From contig CAIYSL010000043.1 in NCBI GenBank assembly GCA_903928915.1, positions 1-64,000 of the forward strand: a stretch of DNA of 64,000 nucleotides, read 5' to 3'. Shown piece after piece: positions 1 to 8,788 of this stretch. How positions within the stretch are numbered: position 1 is the stretch's first letter; every line of letters starts with the position of its first letter. Source of the DNA: an uncultured Syntrophobacterales bacterium (lineage in GTDB: Bacteria; Desulfobacterota; Syntrophia; Syntrophales; UBA5619). Made by a program: the position numbers and the translations under genes. The notes under the pieces were generated by a model. It was not told where the DNA came from and did no database searches. It was given only the letters and a program-made list of their open reading frames with translations.

Positions 1-827
1 ATGTCTTCGAAGAAGTTGAAGTTCCGCCCGCCGATCGGCAGGTGGAACGAAAACAAGGGCGCGATCTGGTCGATCGTGGAGCCGCGCTTCAGCACCTCGC
101 CGATGTACACCTCCGCGATCGCGATCGCCAAGGCCACCGACTGCATCGTGTTGGCCCCGTACTCCATGATGTGCGTCCCCGATACGCTGATCGCGTTGAA
201 CCGCGGGATCTCCCGGTTGCAGTACTCCACCAGGTCCCCGACCAGCTTGATCGACGGGCCGGGCGGGAAGATCCAGGTCCCCCGGGCGATGTACTCCTTC
301 AGGATGTCGTTCTGGATCGTCCCCCGGAGCTTCTTCGGCTCCACCCCCTGCTTCCGGCCGACCAGCACGTACATCGCCAGGATGATCGGCGCCGTTGCGT
401 TGATCGTGAAGGAGGTGGAGATCTGGTCCAGGCCGATCCCGGCGAAGATCCGCTCGAAATCCTCCAGCGAATCGACCGCCACCCCCAGCTTCCCCACATC
501 GTCCTCTGCCAGGGAATCGTCCGAGTCCAGCCCGATCTGCGTGGGCAGGTCGAAGGCCAGGCTGAGTCCCGTCTGGCCGTTCTTCAGCAGGTACTTGAAC
601 CGCTCGTTGGTGCTGTCCGGCGTCGACTGGCCCGAATACTGGCGCATCGTCCAGAGCGCGCTCCGGTACATCGTCGGGTACACCCCCCGCGTGTAGGGGT
701 ACTCGCCGGGGTCGTTCAGCTTTTCCCGGTAGTCGAACTCCCCCAGGTCCTCCGGTCCGTAGGAGACCTTCACCGGCGTCCCCAGGATCGAAACCACCGG
801 GCGGACCTCCGTTTCCTTCTTCGCCAT
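1..827 (-). CDS. Methylmalonyl-CoA mutase-like large subunit, N-terminal part (cut by window edge)
   Basis: The first 275 codons of a B12-dependent acyl-CoA mutase barrel domain; the gene runs off the left edge. Start is the ATG at 827 behind a GGAGGGAG ribosome site. Family motifs are clear: YTRGVYPTMY (45-54), WTMRQY (59-64), QTGLSLAFDLPTQ (85-97), TIQNDILKEYIARGTWIFPP (170-189). Against the Propionibacterium enzyme (numbering from memory), substrate-carboxylate residues Tyr89 and Arg207 are kept as Tyr64 and Arg182, and His244 as His219. Arg82, Tyr243 and Arg283 are replaced by Ala57, Thr218 and Leu258. It may therefore act on a relative of methylmalonyl-CoA. The B12-binding part is outside the window, either as a C-terminal domain or a separate small subunit. 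Last visible gene of the IclR-headed operon, after the 2-oxoacid oxidoreductase that would make an acyl-CoA. Confidence 0.9.
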   Translation of the reverse strand, partial: MAKKETEVRPVVSILGTPVKVSYGPEDLGEFDYREKLNDPGEYPYTRGVYPTMYRSALWTMRQYSGQSTPDSTNERFKYLLKNGQTGLSLAFDLPTQIGLDSDDSLAEDDVGKLGVAVDSLEDFERIFAGIGLDQISTSFTINATAPIILAMYVLVGRKQGVEPKKLRGTIQNDILKEYIARGTWIFPPGPSIKLVGDLVEYCNREIPRFNAISVSGTHIMEYGANTMQSVALAIAIAEVYIGEVLKRGSTIDQIAPLFSFHLPIGGRNFNFFED

Positions 828-899
828 ATCTCCCTCCTTCGCGCCGTACTTCCCGAGCGCTGCGTCAAGCGTGACGGCCTGTCGATCCAAAGAACCGTG

Positions 900-1955
900 T
901 CACTCACCGGTCAGCGGGGCCGCCCCGTACCGGGCCGCGACCCCGTTCAATGAACGAACCACCTCCCCGTCGAGGGGGATTCCCTCCTGCATCCGCTTCG
1001 CCGTGGCGAGGTACTCGATCTCTCCCGGCATGAAGATCTGCCCCCCCTCCACGGGAGGGAGCGATTTGATATGGTCGATCACCGCATCGACGTTCCGTTT
1101 GAACCGCTCCGGATCGACGAACCGCGCCACGTTCAGGGCCGAAAACAGATGCCCGGTGCAGGCGGGTCCGCTGGTGTCCGTGATGTTCTTCACCCCGCCG
1201 GTCAGCACCGTGTCCGTCAGGACCCCGCAGAGGAGATCGATGATCAAGGAGAGGGCCGAGCCCTTGACGCCGCCCACCGGCTCCAGGGTTCCCTTCAGGG
1301 CGGCCTGGGCGTCCTGGGTCGGTTTGCCGTCCTTGTCGCGGGCCCACCCGAGGGGGATCTCCTGCCCCGTGAGCGCCGCGTACCGGATCTTCCCGCGGGC
1401 CACGACCGAGGTGGACATGTCCAGGACGATGGGGAACCGCTCGCCGGCGGGGATGGCGATGGCGATCGGGTTGGTACCGATCAGCGGGGTTGTGGTGCCG
1501 TAGACGGCCATCGCCGGGGAGGCGTTGGTGAACACGCATCCCACCATCCCCTCGGCGAGCGCCAGCATGGCATAGTAGGCCGCGATCCCGAAGTGGTTGG
1601 AGTTCTTGACGGCCACGCAGCCGGTGCCGTAGCGCTTCGCTTTTTCGACGGCCAGCGTCATGGCCCGGTGGCCCGCGATCTGGCCGAAGGTGTTGTTGGC
1701 GTTCAGGAGCGCCACGGCCTCCCCGTCCATTTCGGCAACGATGGGCGCCTCGAGCTTCATCACCCCGGCTTCGACCCGGTTCAGGTAATTCTCGAGCCGA
1801 ACCACCCCGTGCGAATACACGCCGCGTACCTCGGCCAGCAGCAGGGATTCGGCCACGATGGCCGACCGTTCCGGGGAGAGCCCCGCCTTGATCAAACAGT
1901 CCGCACAGAATGCCTGCACCCGCCGGGCGGCAAACAGCGTTTCCTGCGACGTCAT
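900..1955 (-). CDS. Malate/L-lactate dehydrogenase family oxidoreductase (Ldh_2)
   Basis: A 351-residue NAD(P)-dependent 2-hydroxyacid dehydrogenase of the Ldh_2/YlgD family, whose members oxidise malate, lactate, ureidoglycolate or sulfolactate to the 2-oxo acid. RGVYSHGVVRL (44-54) holds the expected catalytic Ser-His pair, and NSNHFG (118-123) is the second family signature. The ATG at 1955 is chosen because the family motif spacing starts there and GAGGGG lies about 9 bases upstream; an in-frame extension to 2039 has no family similarity. The next gene upstream makes a 2-oxoacid oxidoreductase, so this enzyme plausibly supplies its 2-oxo acid. Cytoplasmic. The substrate is not readable. 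Confidence 0.88.
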   Translation of the reverse strand: MTSQETLFAARRVQAFCADCLIKAGLSPERSAIVAESLLLAEVRGVYSHGVVRLENYLNRVEAGVMKLEAPIVAEMDGEAVALLNANNTFGQIAGHRAMTLAVEKAKRYGTGCVAVKNSNHFGIAAYYAMLALAEGMVGCVFTNASPAMAVYGTTTPLIGTNPIAIAIPAGERFPIVLDMSTSVVARGKIRYAALTGQEIPLGWARDKDGKPTQDAQAALKGTLEPVGGVKGSALSLIIDLLCGVLTDTVLTGGVKNITDTSGPACTGHLFSALNVARFVDPERFKRNVDAVIDHIKSLPPVEGGQIFMPGEIEYLATAKRMQEGIPLDGEVVRSLNGVAARYGAAPLTGE

Positions 1956-2090
1956 CTCCTGATCACCCCTCTTTCCTGAAGATTCCTCTGTCCGGCCAGC
2001 CGCCGTCCGAAGATCACGGCCCGCGTGTCCCGTCCCCATTTCGCCTGCCCCGTCCGCGCCGCGGACAGCCGGGGGCGGGGCATCGTGCCG

Positions 2091-2654
2091 TTACCGGGGC
2101 GGCCGGGGCTGTTTCGGCTTATGCGCCTGCCAGTGGGCGTGGCCCGCTTCCAGGGCCTTGATGTTGAGCTCTTCGTACTTCTTGGGGACGCTGGCCGCCA
2201 CGATCTGCTTGAGGACGTCGAGGCTGCCCGGGTTGATCAGTTCGATTGCGGCCCCGAGCATGAAGATGTTGGCCACCATTCGGTTCTTGAACTCCTTCTC
2301 GGCCTGCCCCGTCGCCGGGACCGGGAAGGTCTTGTAGGGGGCCGGGATCGCCTTGATCAGCGTGTCGTCGTACACGATCAGGGTCCGCTTCGGGTCCGCT
2401 TCGGCCAAGAGCCGCTTCACGGCCTCCTCGGACATGAAGACCATCACGTCCGGCCGCGACGACTTGGGGTAGTTGATCTGCTCGTCCGAGATGACCACGT
2501 CGGTCCGGCACGCCCCGCCGCGGGAGGCCGGCCCGTAGGACTGGGCCTGGGTCACCTGCAGCTCGGGAAAATGCTCCATCATCCGGGCGACGATCACGCC
2601 CATCAGGATGATCCCCTGGCCGCCGAATCCTGTGAAGATGATCTCCTTCCTCAT
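2091..2654 (-). CDS. korC: 2-oxoacid:ferredoxin oxidoreductase, gamma subunit
   Basis: A 187-residue gamma subunit of the pyruvate/2-oxoglutarate:ferredoxin oxidoreductase family, beginning with the typical GFGGQG loop (residues 9-14) near the N terminus. The ATG at 2654 overlaps the stop of the ferredoxin gene (ATGA) and has AGGAGA upstream. It completes a four-gene alpha-beta-ferredoxin-gamma set. The family oxidatively decarboxylates a 2-oxo acid to an acyl-CoA and reduces ferredoxin, in the cytoplasm. The four-subunit layout resembles KorABCD rather than the fused pyruvate enzyme, but substrate specificity is inferred only. The symbol follows KGOR usage. Confidence 0.88.
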   Translation of the reverse strand: MRKEIIFTGFGGQGIILMGVIVARMMEHFPELQVTQAQSYGPASRGGACRTDVVISDEQINYPKSSRPDVMVFMSEEAVKRLLAEADPKRTLIVYDDTLIKAIPAPYKTFPVPATGQAEKEFKNRMVANIFMLGAAIELINPGSLDVLKQIVAASVPKKYEELNIKALEAGHAHWQAHKPKQPRPPR

Positions 2655-2887
2655 CGCTTCTCCTTCCTGTTCATTTGCGCGACCACGGTCAGGCACATGT
2701 CGGGGCAGTGCGACTCGCAGAGCCCGCAGACCCGGCAGTTCTCGATCCGCGCCGGTCGGGGCATCAGGTAGTCCAGGGCGCTCCGCTCCTGCCCCTGCTC
2801 ATAGACGTCGAATTGGCAGACGTACTGGCAGAGCATGCAGCCCTTGCAGTACCTGCGGTCGATTTCGATTCTCTCTGCGCCTTTCAC
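2651..2887 (-). CDS. korD: Ferredoxin-like 2x[4Fe-4S] subunit of the 2-oxoacid oxidoreductase
   Basis: A 78-residue polyferredoxin subunit. Two cluster motifs are complete: Cys14-17-20 with Cys24, and Cys51-54-57 with Cys61. Each is CxxCxxCxxxC without the proline that often follows the last cysteine in the first motif. The only sensible start is the GTG at 2887, inside a GTGA overlap with the beta-subunit stop; the stop itself overlaps the gamma start. The tight overlaps on both sides suggest translational coupling and fixed stoichiometry. It should pass electrons from the ThDP/4Fe-4S beta subunit to free ferredoxin. Confidence 0.9.
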   Translation of the reverse strand: MKGAERIEIDRRYCKGCMLCQYVCQFDVYEQGQERSALDYLMPRPARIENCRVCGLCESHCPDMCLTVVAQMNRKEKR

Positions 2888-3720
2888 CGCTCGCCTCCTT
2901 TGGCTTTCGCCTCCTTTACCCGCTCGTTCATCCGCCGGACCTCTTCCATGAATTCGGGCTTCTCCACCTGGAGGAAGTCGCCGAGCGGGATCTTGCCCTG
3001 CGCCTCGACCTCGTCCCGTTGGGAAGTGTCTTTGACGGCGACGCAGTTGTCCTTCAGCCACTGGAAGTTGAACTGCGGGGAACCGGAGCCGAGCAGGTAC
3101 CGTCCGGTCTGGACGGGACACTGGGACATCACCTCGACGAAGGCGAACCCCTTGTGGGTCAGCGCATTCTTGAAGGCCCGGATGAGCTGCCGGGGGTGGG
3201 CCGTGGACCAGCGGCTGACCAGCGTGGCCCCGGCCGCCGCGGCGACCTTGCAGCCGTCCAGGGGCTTCTCCACGTTTCCGTACGGGGTGGTCTGCGTCTT
3301 GGACCCGACCTTGGTGCTGGGGGCGACCTGCCCCCCGGTCATGGCGTACAGCTGGTTGTTGACCACGACGACCGTCATGTCGATGTTGCGGCGGGCGGCG
3401 TGGAGCAGGTGGTTGCCGCCGATGGCCAGGCAGTCGCCGTCGCCGGTGAAGGTGACCACCGTGCGCGACGGCTGGGTGGCCTTCAGGCCGATAGCTGCGG
3501 GGATGGCGCGGCCGTGCAGGACCTTCAGGACGTCGGCGTGGATGTACACGGCGATCCAGGCGCTGCACCCGATCCCGGCGGTCATGGCCAGGTTCTCCCG
3601 GCAGCCCAGGTCTTCCACGGCCTGCAGGAAGGACTGCACGATCATCCCGTCGCCGCAGCCGGGGCAGAAGAGGAAGGGAAGAAAATCCTTCCGCAGATAT
3701 TTTTCACCGAGTGGGTTCAT
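2884..3720 (-). CDS. korB: 2-oxoacid:ferredoxin oxidoreductase, beta (ThDP-binding) subunit
   Basis: A 278-residue beta subunit. CPGCG at 19-23 and Cys52 fit the 4Fe-4S ligands of this family. The ThDP/Mg motif runs from GDGD (93-96) to NN at 121-122, followed by QLYAMTGGQ. The start ATG overlaps the stop of the alpha gene by four bases. With the alpha, ferredoxin and gamma subunits it forms the complete enzyme that turns a 2-oxo acid plus CoA into acyl-CoA, CO2 and reduced ferredoxin. Confidence 0.93.
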   Translation of the reverse strand: MNPLGEKYLRKDFLPFLFCPGCGDGMIVQSFLQAVEDLGCRENLAMTAGIGCSAWIAVYIHADVLKVLHGRAIPAAIGLKATQPSRTVVTFTGDGDCLAIGGNHLLHAARRNIDMTVVVVNNQLYAMTGGQVAPSTKVGSKTQTTPYGNVEKPLDGCKVAAAAGATLVSRWSTAHPRQLIRAFKNALTHKGFAFVEVMSQCPVQTGRYLLGSGSPQFNFQWLKDNCVAVKDTSQRDEVEAQGKIPLGDFLQVEKPEFMEEVRRMNERVKEAKAKGGER

Positions 3721-4853
3721 CGCTTCTCCTCCAAAAACCGCAGGAACTCCTGCGGCTGCGGGTAAATGCCCCCGATTTTCGAGAACAGTTCGATCTTGAT
3801 CTTCGGCTGCCGGATCACCCGTTCAACCTCCCGCTGCAGCATGCCGAGGTTCATCTCCATCACCACGATCCGTTTTGCCCCGGCCAGGGCCTTGCGGACG
3901 AGGGTGTCGGGGAAAGGCCAGACGGTCTTCACCTCCACCGACCGGAGCGCCAGCCCCTGCTCGCGGCCCATGTCCACGGCGCTGCGCGCCGCCCGGCAGA
4001 CGGAGCCGAAGGTCACGAAGGCGGTCTCGGCCTTCGGGTCCCCGTACACCTGGACGTCGGCAAACTCGTCCAGGTGGTCCTCGATCTTGGCGACGATGCG
4101 GCGGATGTTTTCATCGGCCTCCCGGGCGTTTCCCCGGTTGCCGCTGAGACTCTTGGCCTGAGAGATGACGGGGATGCGGTAGCCGGTGTTGAAGGCCGGC
4201 ATGAACGGCACCCCGTCCGCGTCGGGCTTGAAGGGGACGAACTCCTCGGGCGGGACCGTCGGCGCCTTCCGGGGGGCGAAGGCGAGCTGATCCGCGTCGG
4301 GGATGCACACCTTCTCCCGGATGTGGCCCACCACCTCGTCGGACAGGATGATCACCGGGACCCGGAACCGCTCCGACAGGTTAAAGGCCTTGACCGTGTG
4401 GTCGAACATCTCCTGGGCCGTGGACGGGCACAGCACGATGATCGAGTAGTCCCCGTTGGAGCCGTACCGCGCCTGGTAGAAATCCCCCTGGGCGGTGGAG
4501 GTGGACTGGCCTGAGGCGGGCCCGCCGCGCTGCACGTTGACGATCACGCAGGGGGCCTCGACCGCGACCGCCAGGCCGATCCCCTCCTGCATCAGGCAGA
4601 ACCCGGGGCCGCTCGTGGCGGTCATCGATTTCGCCCCGCCCCAGGAGGCCCCGACCATCGCCACCACGGCGGCGATCTCGTCCTCCATCTGCAGGCAGAG
4701 ACCGTCCACCAGGGGGAGGCGGCGGGACATCACCTCCAGGATCTCGGTGGCCGGTGTGATCGGATACCCGGCGAAGAAGCGGCACCCCGCCAGGAGGGCC
4801 GCCTCCGCGCAGGCCTCGTTTCCCATCATTACCTTGACACGACCTTTTTTCAT
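3717..4853 (-). CDS. korA: 2-oxoacid:ferredoxin oxidoreductase, alpha subunit
   Basis: A 378-residue alpha subunit (pyrimidine-binding and transketolase-C-like domains). Family signatures are GYPITPATEI (29-38), MEDEI (56-60), TSGPGF (80-85) and RGGPASGQST (109-118). The length is that of stand-alone KorA proteins without the gamma fusion seen in other lineages. The start is the ATG at 4853 with AAAGGA upstream. It lies 67 bases after the MmgE/PrpD gene in the same direction, so it is probably co-transcribed with the transporter and dehydrogenase genes upstream. Confidence 0.92.
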   Translation of the reverse strand: MKKGRVKVMMGNEACAEAALLAGCRFFAGYPITPATEILEVMSRRLPLVDGLCLQMEDEIAAVVAMVGASWGGAKSMTATSGPGFCLMQEGIGLAVAVEAPCVIVNVQRGGPASGQSTSTAQGDFYQARYGSNGDYSIIVLCPSTAQEMFDHTVKAFNLSERFRVPVIILSDEVVGHIREKVCIPDADQLAFAPRKAPTVPPEEFVPFKPDADGVPFMPAFNTGYRIPVISQAKSLSGNRGNAREADENIRRIVAKIEDHLDEFADVQVYGDPKAETAFVTFGSVCRAARSAVDMGREQGLALRSVEVKTVWPFPDTLVRKALAGAKRIVVMEMNLGMLQREVERVIRQPKIKIELFSKIGGIYPQPQEFLRFLEEKR

Positions 4854-4920
4854 GGCGTCCTTTCTTGAAGCCTTTTTGCACGAAATCTGAAATCCGCGAA
4901 AACCGCCTGTTCCCGCTGCC

Positions 4921-6291
4921 CTACAAAACGAGCAGTTTCATCAAGCCGCCGATGCCCTCCAGGCGGTCGAGGTTGTCCACCGCCTTCAGGATCGCCCGCT
5001 GCCGCGCTGCGGGGAAAAGATCCTCGGCGCAGAAGGCGAGCTTCTGCGCCATGTCCGCGGCGGTGGCGGGCACCTCCGGATCGCCCTTGGGGAGCCGCAC
5101 CTCCTCGGTCAGCGTGGTCCCGTCCTTCAGCACCAGCTCCACCCGGGCCCCCCGGAGGTTGGCCGCCCGGTTTTCCAGCTTCGGGTCGCTCACGATCTCG
5201 AGCTTGGCGATCACCCCCCGTGTTTCCCGGTCCAGCCCCGCGGCGGCGTCGAGGTCCTTCAGGGCGAAGTGCCCCTTGGTCAGGGCCGTCGCCACGGTGT
5301 AGGGGAGGCTGAACTTCGCCTCGTCCTCGTTTCGGGGCTTGAAGATGCTCCCGGTGAGGTTGATCGCCGCCGGATAGACGTGGACCTTCACCGCCCGCAG
5401 GCTGCCGAGCGAGAAACCGCCGGCCTGCCGGAGCTTCAGCGCCGCGTCGATGGCGCCGTGGGTGTGGCGGCAGGCGGGATACAGCTTGATGTAGCACGAC
5501 GATATCCGGAATTTCCTGCCCAGGTCCTTACCGAGCGCGTCCAGGTCTGCCTGGTCGGCGAAGGCCCGGATGAACCCCTTCTTTCCCTCCAGCGGCTCCC
5601 GGGGTCCTTCCGCCCCCTTCTCAGCCAGCCGGGCGGCCAGGACGGCGTTGAAGGCCGCCTTGGCCGGGTGGAACGGTTTTGCCATCTGCCCGCTTTCGGC
5701 GACCTCCAGGAGACCCGCGGCCTGGAGCGCCGCGAGACTGAGGGCGGTGCGGATCTGGGCGGGCGGCAGGTTCAGGATCTTGGCTGCGGCCCCCGCCGAG
5801 GCGAGGGTGCCGACCGTACCGGTGGTGTGGAACCCCCGCAAGAGATGGGAGGGGTTCAGGGCCGTCGCCATCCGGACGAAGATGTCGTACCCCGCCACGA
5901 TGGCGGTGATGACTGCCCGACCGCCGAGGCCGTGGGCCTCGGCCAGCGCGAGGACGGCGGGGATCACCGGGACCCCGGGGTGGCCCTGCGCCGTCCGGTG
6001 CCCGTCGTCGAGGTCCGCGCCGTGGCCGTAGGCGGCGTTCATCAGGGCTGCGTGGGGCGCCGGCAGCCGTGCCCCCTGGAACAGGACACGGCTCTCCTTC
6101 TTCCCGGCCATCTCAGCCATGACGGACCACAGGGCGTCGTTGAAGGTCCGGTTGATCTTGTAGCCGGCCATGGCCGAGGCCAGGTAATCCAGCAGGACGC
6201 GCTTCGCCGCCTCGACAGCCTCCCCGGGGAGGGCCGCGAAGCTGAGCTTGTGCACGTACTCGGTCAGCAGGTCGGTCGGTTTCTTGTCCAT
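4921..6291 (-). CDS. MmgE/PrpD family dehydratase/isomerase-like protein
   Basis: A 456-residue member of the MmgE/PrpD family, which includes 2-methylcitrate dehydratase, cis-aconitate decarboxylase and iminodisuccinate epimerase. It carries the family's helical N-terminal half with NAAYGHGADLDDGHR near residues 94-108, and a later SSCYIKLYPACRHTHGAIDA segment. The start is the ATG at 6291 with GGAGGG upstream; longer frames run into the neighbour. It sits between the DUF1932-type dehydrogenase and the 2-oxoacid oxidoreductase, so a hydration, dehydration or decarboxylation step on the imported polycarboxylate is likely. It is not necessarily methylcitrate dehydratase: no methylcitrate synthase or lyase is nearby. 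Confidence 0.85.
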   Translation of the reverse strand: MDKKPTDLLTEYVHKLSFAALPGEAVEAAKRVLLDYLASAMAGYKINRTFNDALWSVMAEMAGKKESRVLFQGARLPAPHAALMNAAYGHGADLDDGHRTAQGHPGVPVIPAVLALAEAHGLGGRAVITAIVAGYDIFVRMATALNPSHLLRGFHTTGTVGTLASAGAAAKILNLPPAQIRTALSLAALQAAGLLEVAESGQMAKPFHPAKAAFNAVLAARLAEKGAEGPREPLEGKKGFIRAFADQADLDALGKDLGRKFRISSCYIKLYPACRHTHGAIDAALKLRQAGGFSLGSLRAVKVHVYPAAINLTGSIFKPRNEDEAKFSLPYTVATALTKGHFALKDLDAAAGLDRETRGVIAKLEIVSDPKLENRAANLRGARVELVLKDGTTLTEEVRLPKGDPEVPATAADMAQKLAFCAEDLFPAARQRAILKAVDNLDRLEGIGGLMKLLVL

Positions 6292-6311
6292 GGCTTGGGT
6301 CCCTCCTCGGT

Positions 6312-7214
6312 TCAGCGGGTTTGGCCGGTCATTTCGTCGAAGGCGGCCAGGATCTCGTGCAGGTCCTTCGGCGGCACCCCCTTGAAGTACTCCCGGAATT
6401 TCATCTCCGTGCACCAGCGAAGCTTCTGCTTGCTCGCCGTGGACATGATGTGGTCCATCTTGAGGCTCGCGAGGGTGGAGAGGACCTCGTCCATCTCGTG
6501 CTCGCGCCGCTCGGAGTGGATCACGCCCCGGCCCAAAAGCCCGTGGATCATCTCGCGCAGCGAGGTCCCCTCGGTCAGGGTCTCCTCGATCGAGTCGAGC
6601 ACCTGGTCCTCCACGCCGTAGCGGTGCCCGGCGATGACCGACTCCAGCAGGAGCATGACGAACCCCTTCATGAAGATGCTGCGGAACATCTTCAGGGCCG
6701 AGGCGCTCCCCACCTTCTCGCCGATCGGGGTGATGACCATCCCAAACCGGTTGAAGGCCTCGGCAAAGGCCTCGGCCTCGCCGCCGCAGGCCAGGATCGG
6801 GACCTTGTGGCCGTAGTTGGGGACCGGCCCCATCACCGCCACGTCCACGAAGGCGGCGCCGCTTTGGGCGACGATCGCCGCGGCCTCCTCCTTGGTCATC
6901 GGGGAGGCGGCGTTGATGTCCACGTAGCACTGCCCCTTCCGCAGGAAGGGCGTTGCCTCCTTCGCCAGCGGGACGGCCATGTTCGCGCTGACCGCGCTCA
7001 TGACCACGTCGGAGGCCCGGATCATCTCCTCCATGCTCTTGGCCAGGGTGACGCCGGCCTCGGCGGCCCGCTTCGTGATCAGGGCGGCCTGGGGTTCGCT
7101 GTTCCAGAATTTGTCGTAGGCGGTGATCGTGGCGAGCCCCTCCTGTTTCAGCCCCTTGGCGATGTTGAAGGCCGCCTCGCCCATCCCGATGATTCCCAGT
7201 CTTGGTTGTTCCAT
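6312..7214 (-). CDS. NAD(P)-binding beta-hydroxyacid dehydrogenase-like protein with DUF1932-type C-terminal domain
   Basis: A 300-residue protein with an N-terminal Rossmann fold (GIIGMGEAA, residues 7-15) like 6-phosphogluconate and 3-hydroxyisobutyrate dehydrogenases. The C-terminal half is all-helical and of the DUF1932 type (about 185-265). The usual GxGxxG ends in Ala-Ala here, as in several members. It probably oxidises or reduces a hydroxy acid in the operon's pathway. The start is the ATG at 7214. The gene lies 27 bases after tctA and 20 bases before the PrpD-like gene, so the three are almost certainly in one transcript. Confidence 0.82.
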   Translation of the reverse strand: MEQPRLGIIGMGEAAFNIAKGLKQEGLATITAYDKFWNSEPQAALITKRAAEAGVTLAKSMEEMIRASDVVMSAVSANMAVPLAKEATPFLRKGQCYVDINAASPMTKEEAAAIVAQSGAAFVDVAVMGPVPNYGHKVPILACGGEAEAFAEAFNRFGMVITPIGEKVGSASALKMFRSIFMKGFVMLLLESVIAGHRYGVEDQVLDSIEETLTEGTSLREMIHGLLGRGVIHSERREHEMDEVLSTLASLKMDHIMSTASKQKLRWCTEMKFREYFKGVPPKDLHEILAAFDEMTGQTR

Positions 7215-7241
7215 GTGTACACCTCGTTTTTCAGAATAGGA

Positions 7242-8765
7242 TTACAGTACGTCCGGCTCTTCGGAGGCGAAGACATCCTTCTTGCTCCTGCTGCGGAAGT
7301 AGGGGATCAGGAGCGCCACGATCGTAAACCCGATGAGAATCAGGCTGACGGGCCGCTTGAGGATGAACCAGAGCGTGTTCTGACCGTGGGAGATGGAGAG
7401 GGTCCCGTTAAGCCCCTTCTCCGCCATCGGCCCGAGGATCACCCCCAGGACCACGGGGGTGACGTCGAACCCGTGGGACTTGAGGAGGTAGCCGAGGATC
7501 CCGAACCCCAGCATGACGTACACGTCGGTCATGCTCCCCCGGACGGCGAAGGAGCCCACCGTGGTCAGCAGGATGATCGAAATGGCCAGGATGTGGCGGG
7601 GGGTCTGCGTGGCCCAGGAAAACCAGGGGGCGCAGTACAGGCCGAACAGGAGCATCAGGACGTTGGCCAGGTAGAGCGAGAAGATGAAGGTCCAGGTGAC
7701 GTTGGCGTAGGTCGTGAAGAGCTCCGCCCCGGGGTTCAGGCCGTGGATCATCAGCCCCCCCATCATGATCGCCGCGACCGAGTCGCCCGGCACCCCCAGG
7801 GTGAGCATCGGGATGAAGGCCCCGCCGCAGACGGCGTTGTTGGCCGCCTCGGCGGCGGCCACACCCTCGATCATCCCGGTGCCGAACTTCTCCGGGGTCT
7901 GCGAGGCGCGTTTCTCTTCGTTGTAGGCCATGAAGCTGGCGATGCTGGCCCCGGCCCCGGGCAGGATCCCCACGATCAGGCCGATGAGGGAGGAGCGGAG
8001 GTAGGTGGGGGCCAACCTGCGGGTATGGGCCCATGTGGGAAACCCGATCTTGACGTTCTTCAGGCTGGGGATCGGCTCCTCCTGCGAGCCGTGGAGCTGG
8101 ATGATCTCCATCACCTCGGGGATCGAGAACAGCCCGATCAGGGCGGGGACCAGCATCACCCCGTCCACGAGTCCCGTGATCTCGAAGGTGAACCGGGGGA
8201 TCCCCAACAGCGGGTCCATCCCGATCGTGGCGATCAGCATCCCCAGGAACCCCGCCATGTACCCCTTGACGATCATCTTTTCGCTGAGCGAGGCGATGAT
8301 CGTCATCCCGAAGATCGCCAGGAGAAAATACTCCGGCGGCCCGAACATCAGCGAGACCCGGGCCAGGGGAGGGGCGAAGAGCTGCAGGACGATCACCCCC
8401 AGGATGCCCCCCCAGAAGGAGGACATGACCGACTCCCGAAGCGCGTCGGCGGCCCGGCCCTGCTTGGCCATGGGGTAGCCGTCGAGGACCGTGGCCGCGG
8501 CGCCCGGCGTCCCCGGGGTGTTGATCAGGATCGCCGAGACTGACCCGCCCCACATGGCCCCGGCGAACAGCGCCCCCATCATGATCAGCCCGGCCTCGGG
8601 CGTCATCGAGAAGGTGAGGGGCATCAGAATGGCGATCCCCATCGCGGCGGTGAACCCGGGCAGGGCGCCGAAGATGATTCCGATCACGACGCCGAAGACC
8701 GCCATGAACAGGTTGAAGGGGAGAAACACATTTTTCAGAACGTCGAGATAGAAATTGAGATCCAT
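7242..8765 (-). CDS. tctA: Tripartite tricarboxylate transporter, large membrane subunit TctA
   Basis: A 507-residue polytopic membrane protein of the TctA family (about 12 hydrophobic segments). It has the paired family repeats GALPGFTAAMGIAILMP (33-49) and GAMWGGSVSAILINTPGTPG near residues 69-88, echoed later by GILPGAGASIASF. TctA forms the inner-membrane channel of TTT carboxylate importers, driven by ion gradients. tctB is just upstream. No periplasmic TctC receptor lies in this operon, so one of the Bug proteins elsewhere probably serves it. Confidence 0.93.
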   Translation of the reverse strand: MDLNFYLDVLKNVFLPFNLFMAVFGVVIGIIFGALPGFTAAMGIAILMPLTFSMTPEAGLIMMGALFAGAMWGGSVSAILINTPGTPGAAATVLDGYPMAKQGRAADALRESVMSSFWGGILGVIVLQLFAPPLARVSLMFGPPEYFLLAIFGMTIIASLSEKMIVKGYMAGFLGMLIATIGMDPLLGIPRFTFEITGLVDGVMLVPALIGLFSIPEVMEIIQLHGSQEEPIPSLKNVKIGFPTWAHTRRLAPTYLRSSLIGLIVGILPGAGASIASFMAYNEEKRASQTPEKFGTGMIEGVAAAEAANNAVCGGAFIPMLTLGVPGDSVAAIMMGGLMIHGLNPGAELFTTYANVTWTFIFSLYLANVLMLLFGLYCAPWFSWATQTPRHILAISIILLTTVGSFAVRGSMTDVYVMLGFGILGYLLKSHGFDVTPVVLGVILGPMAEKGLNGTLSISHGQNTLWFILKRPVSLILIGFTIVALLIPYFRSRSKKDVFASEEPDVL

Positions 8766-8788
8766 CGGTTATCGCCCACCTTTCTCGA

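Noticed and set aside
6321-8543. Open frame of 740 codons on the plus strand opposite the dehydrogenase and tctA
   Set aside because: His/Asp/Gly/Arg-rich shadow of the true minus-strand genes.
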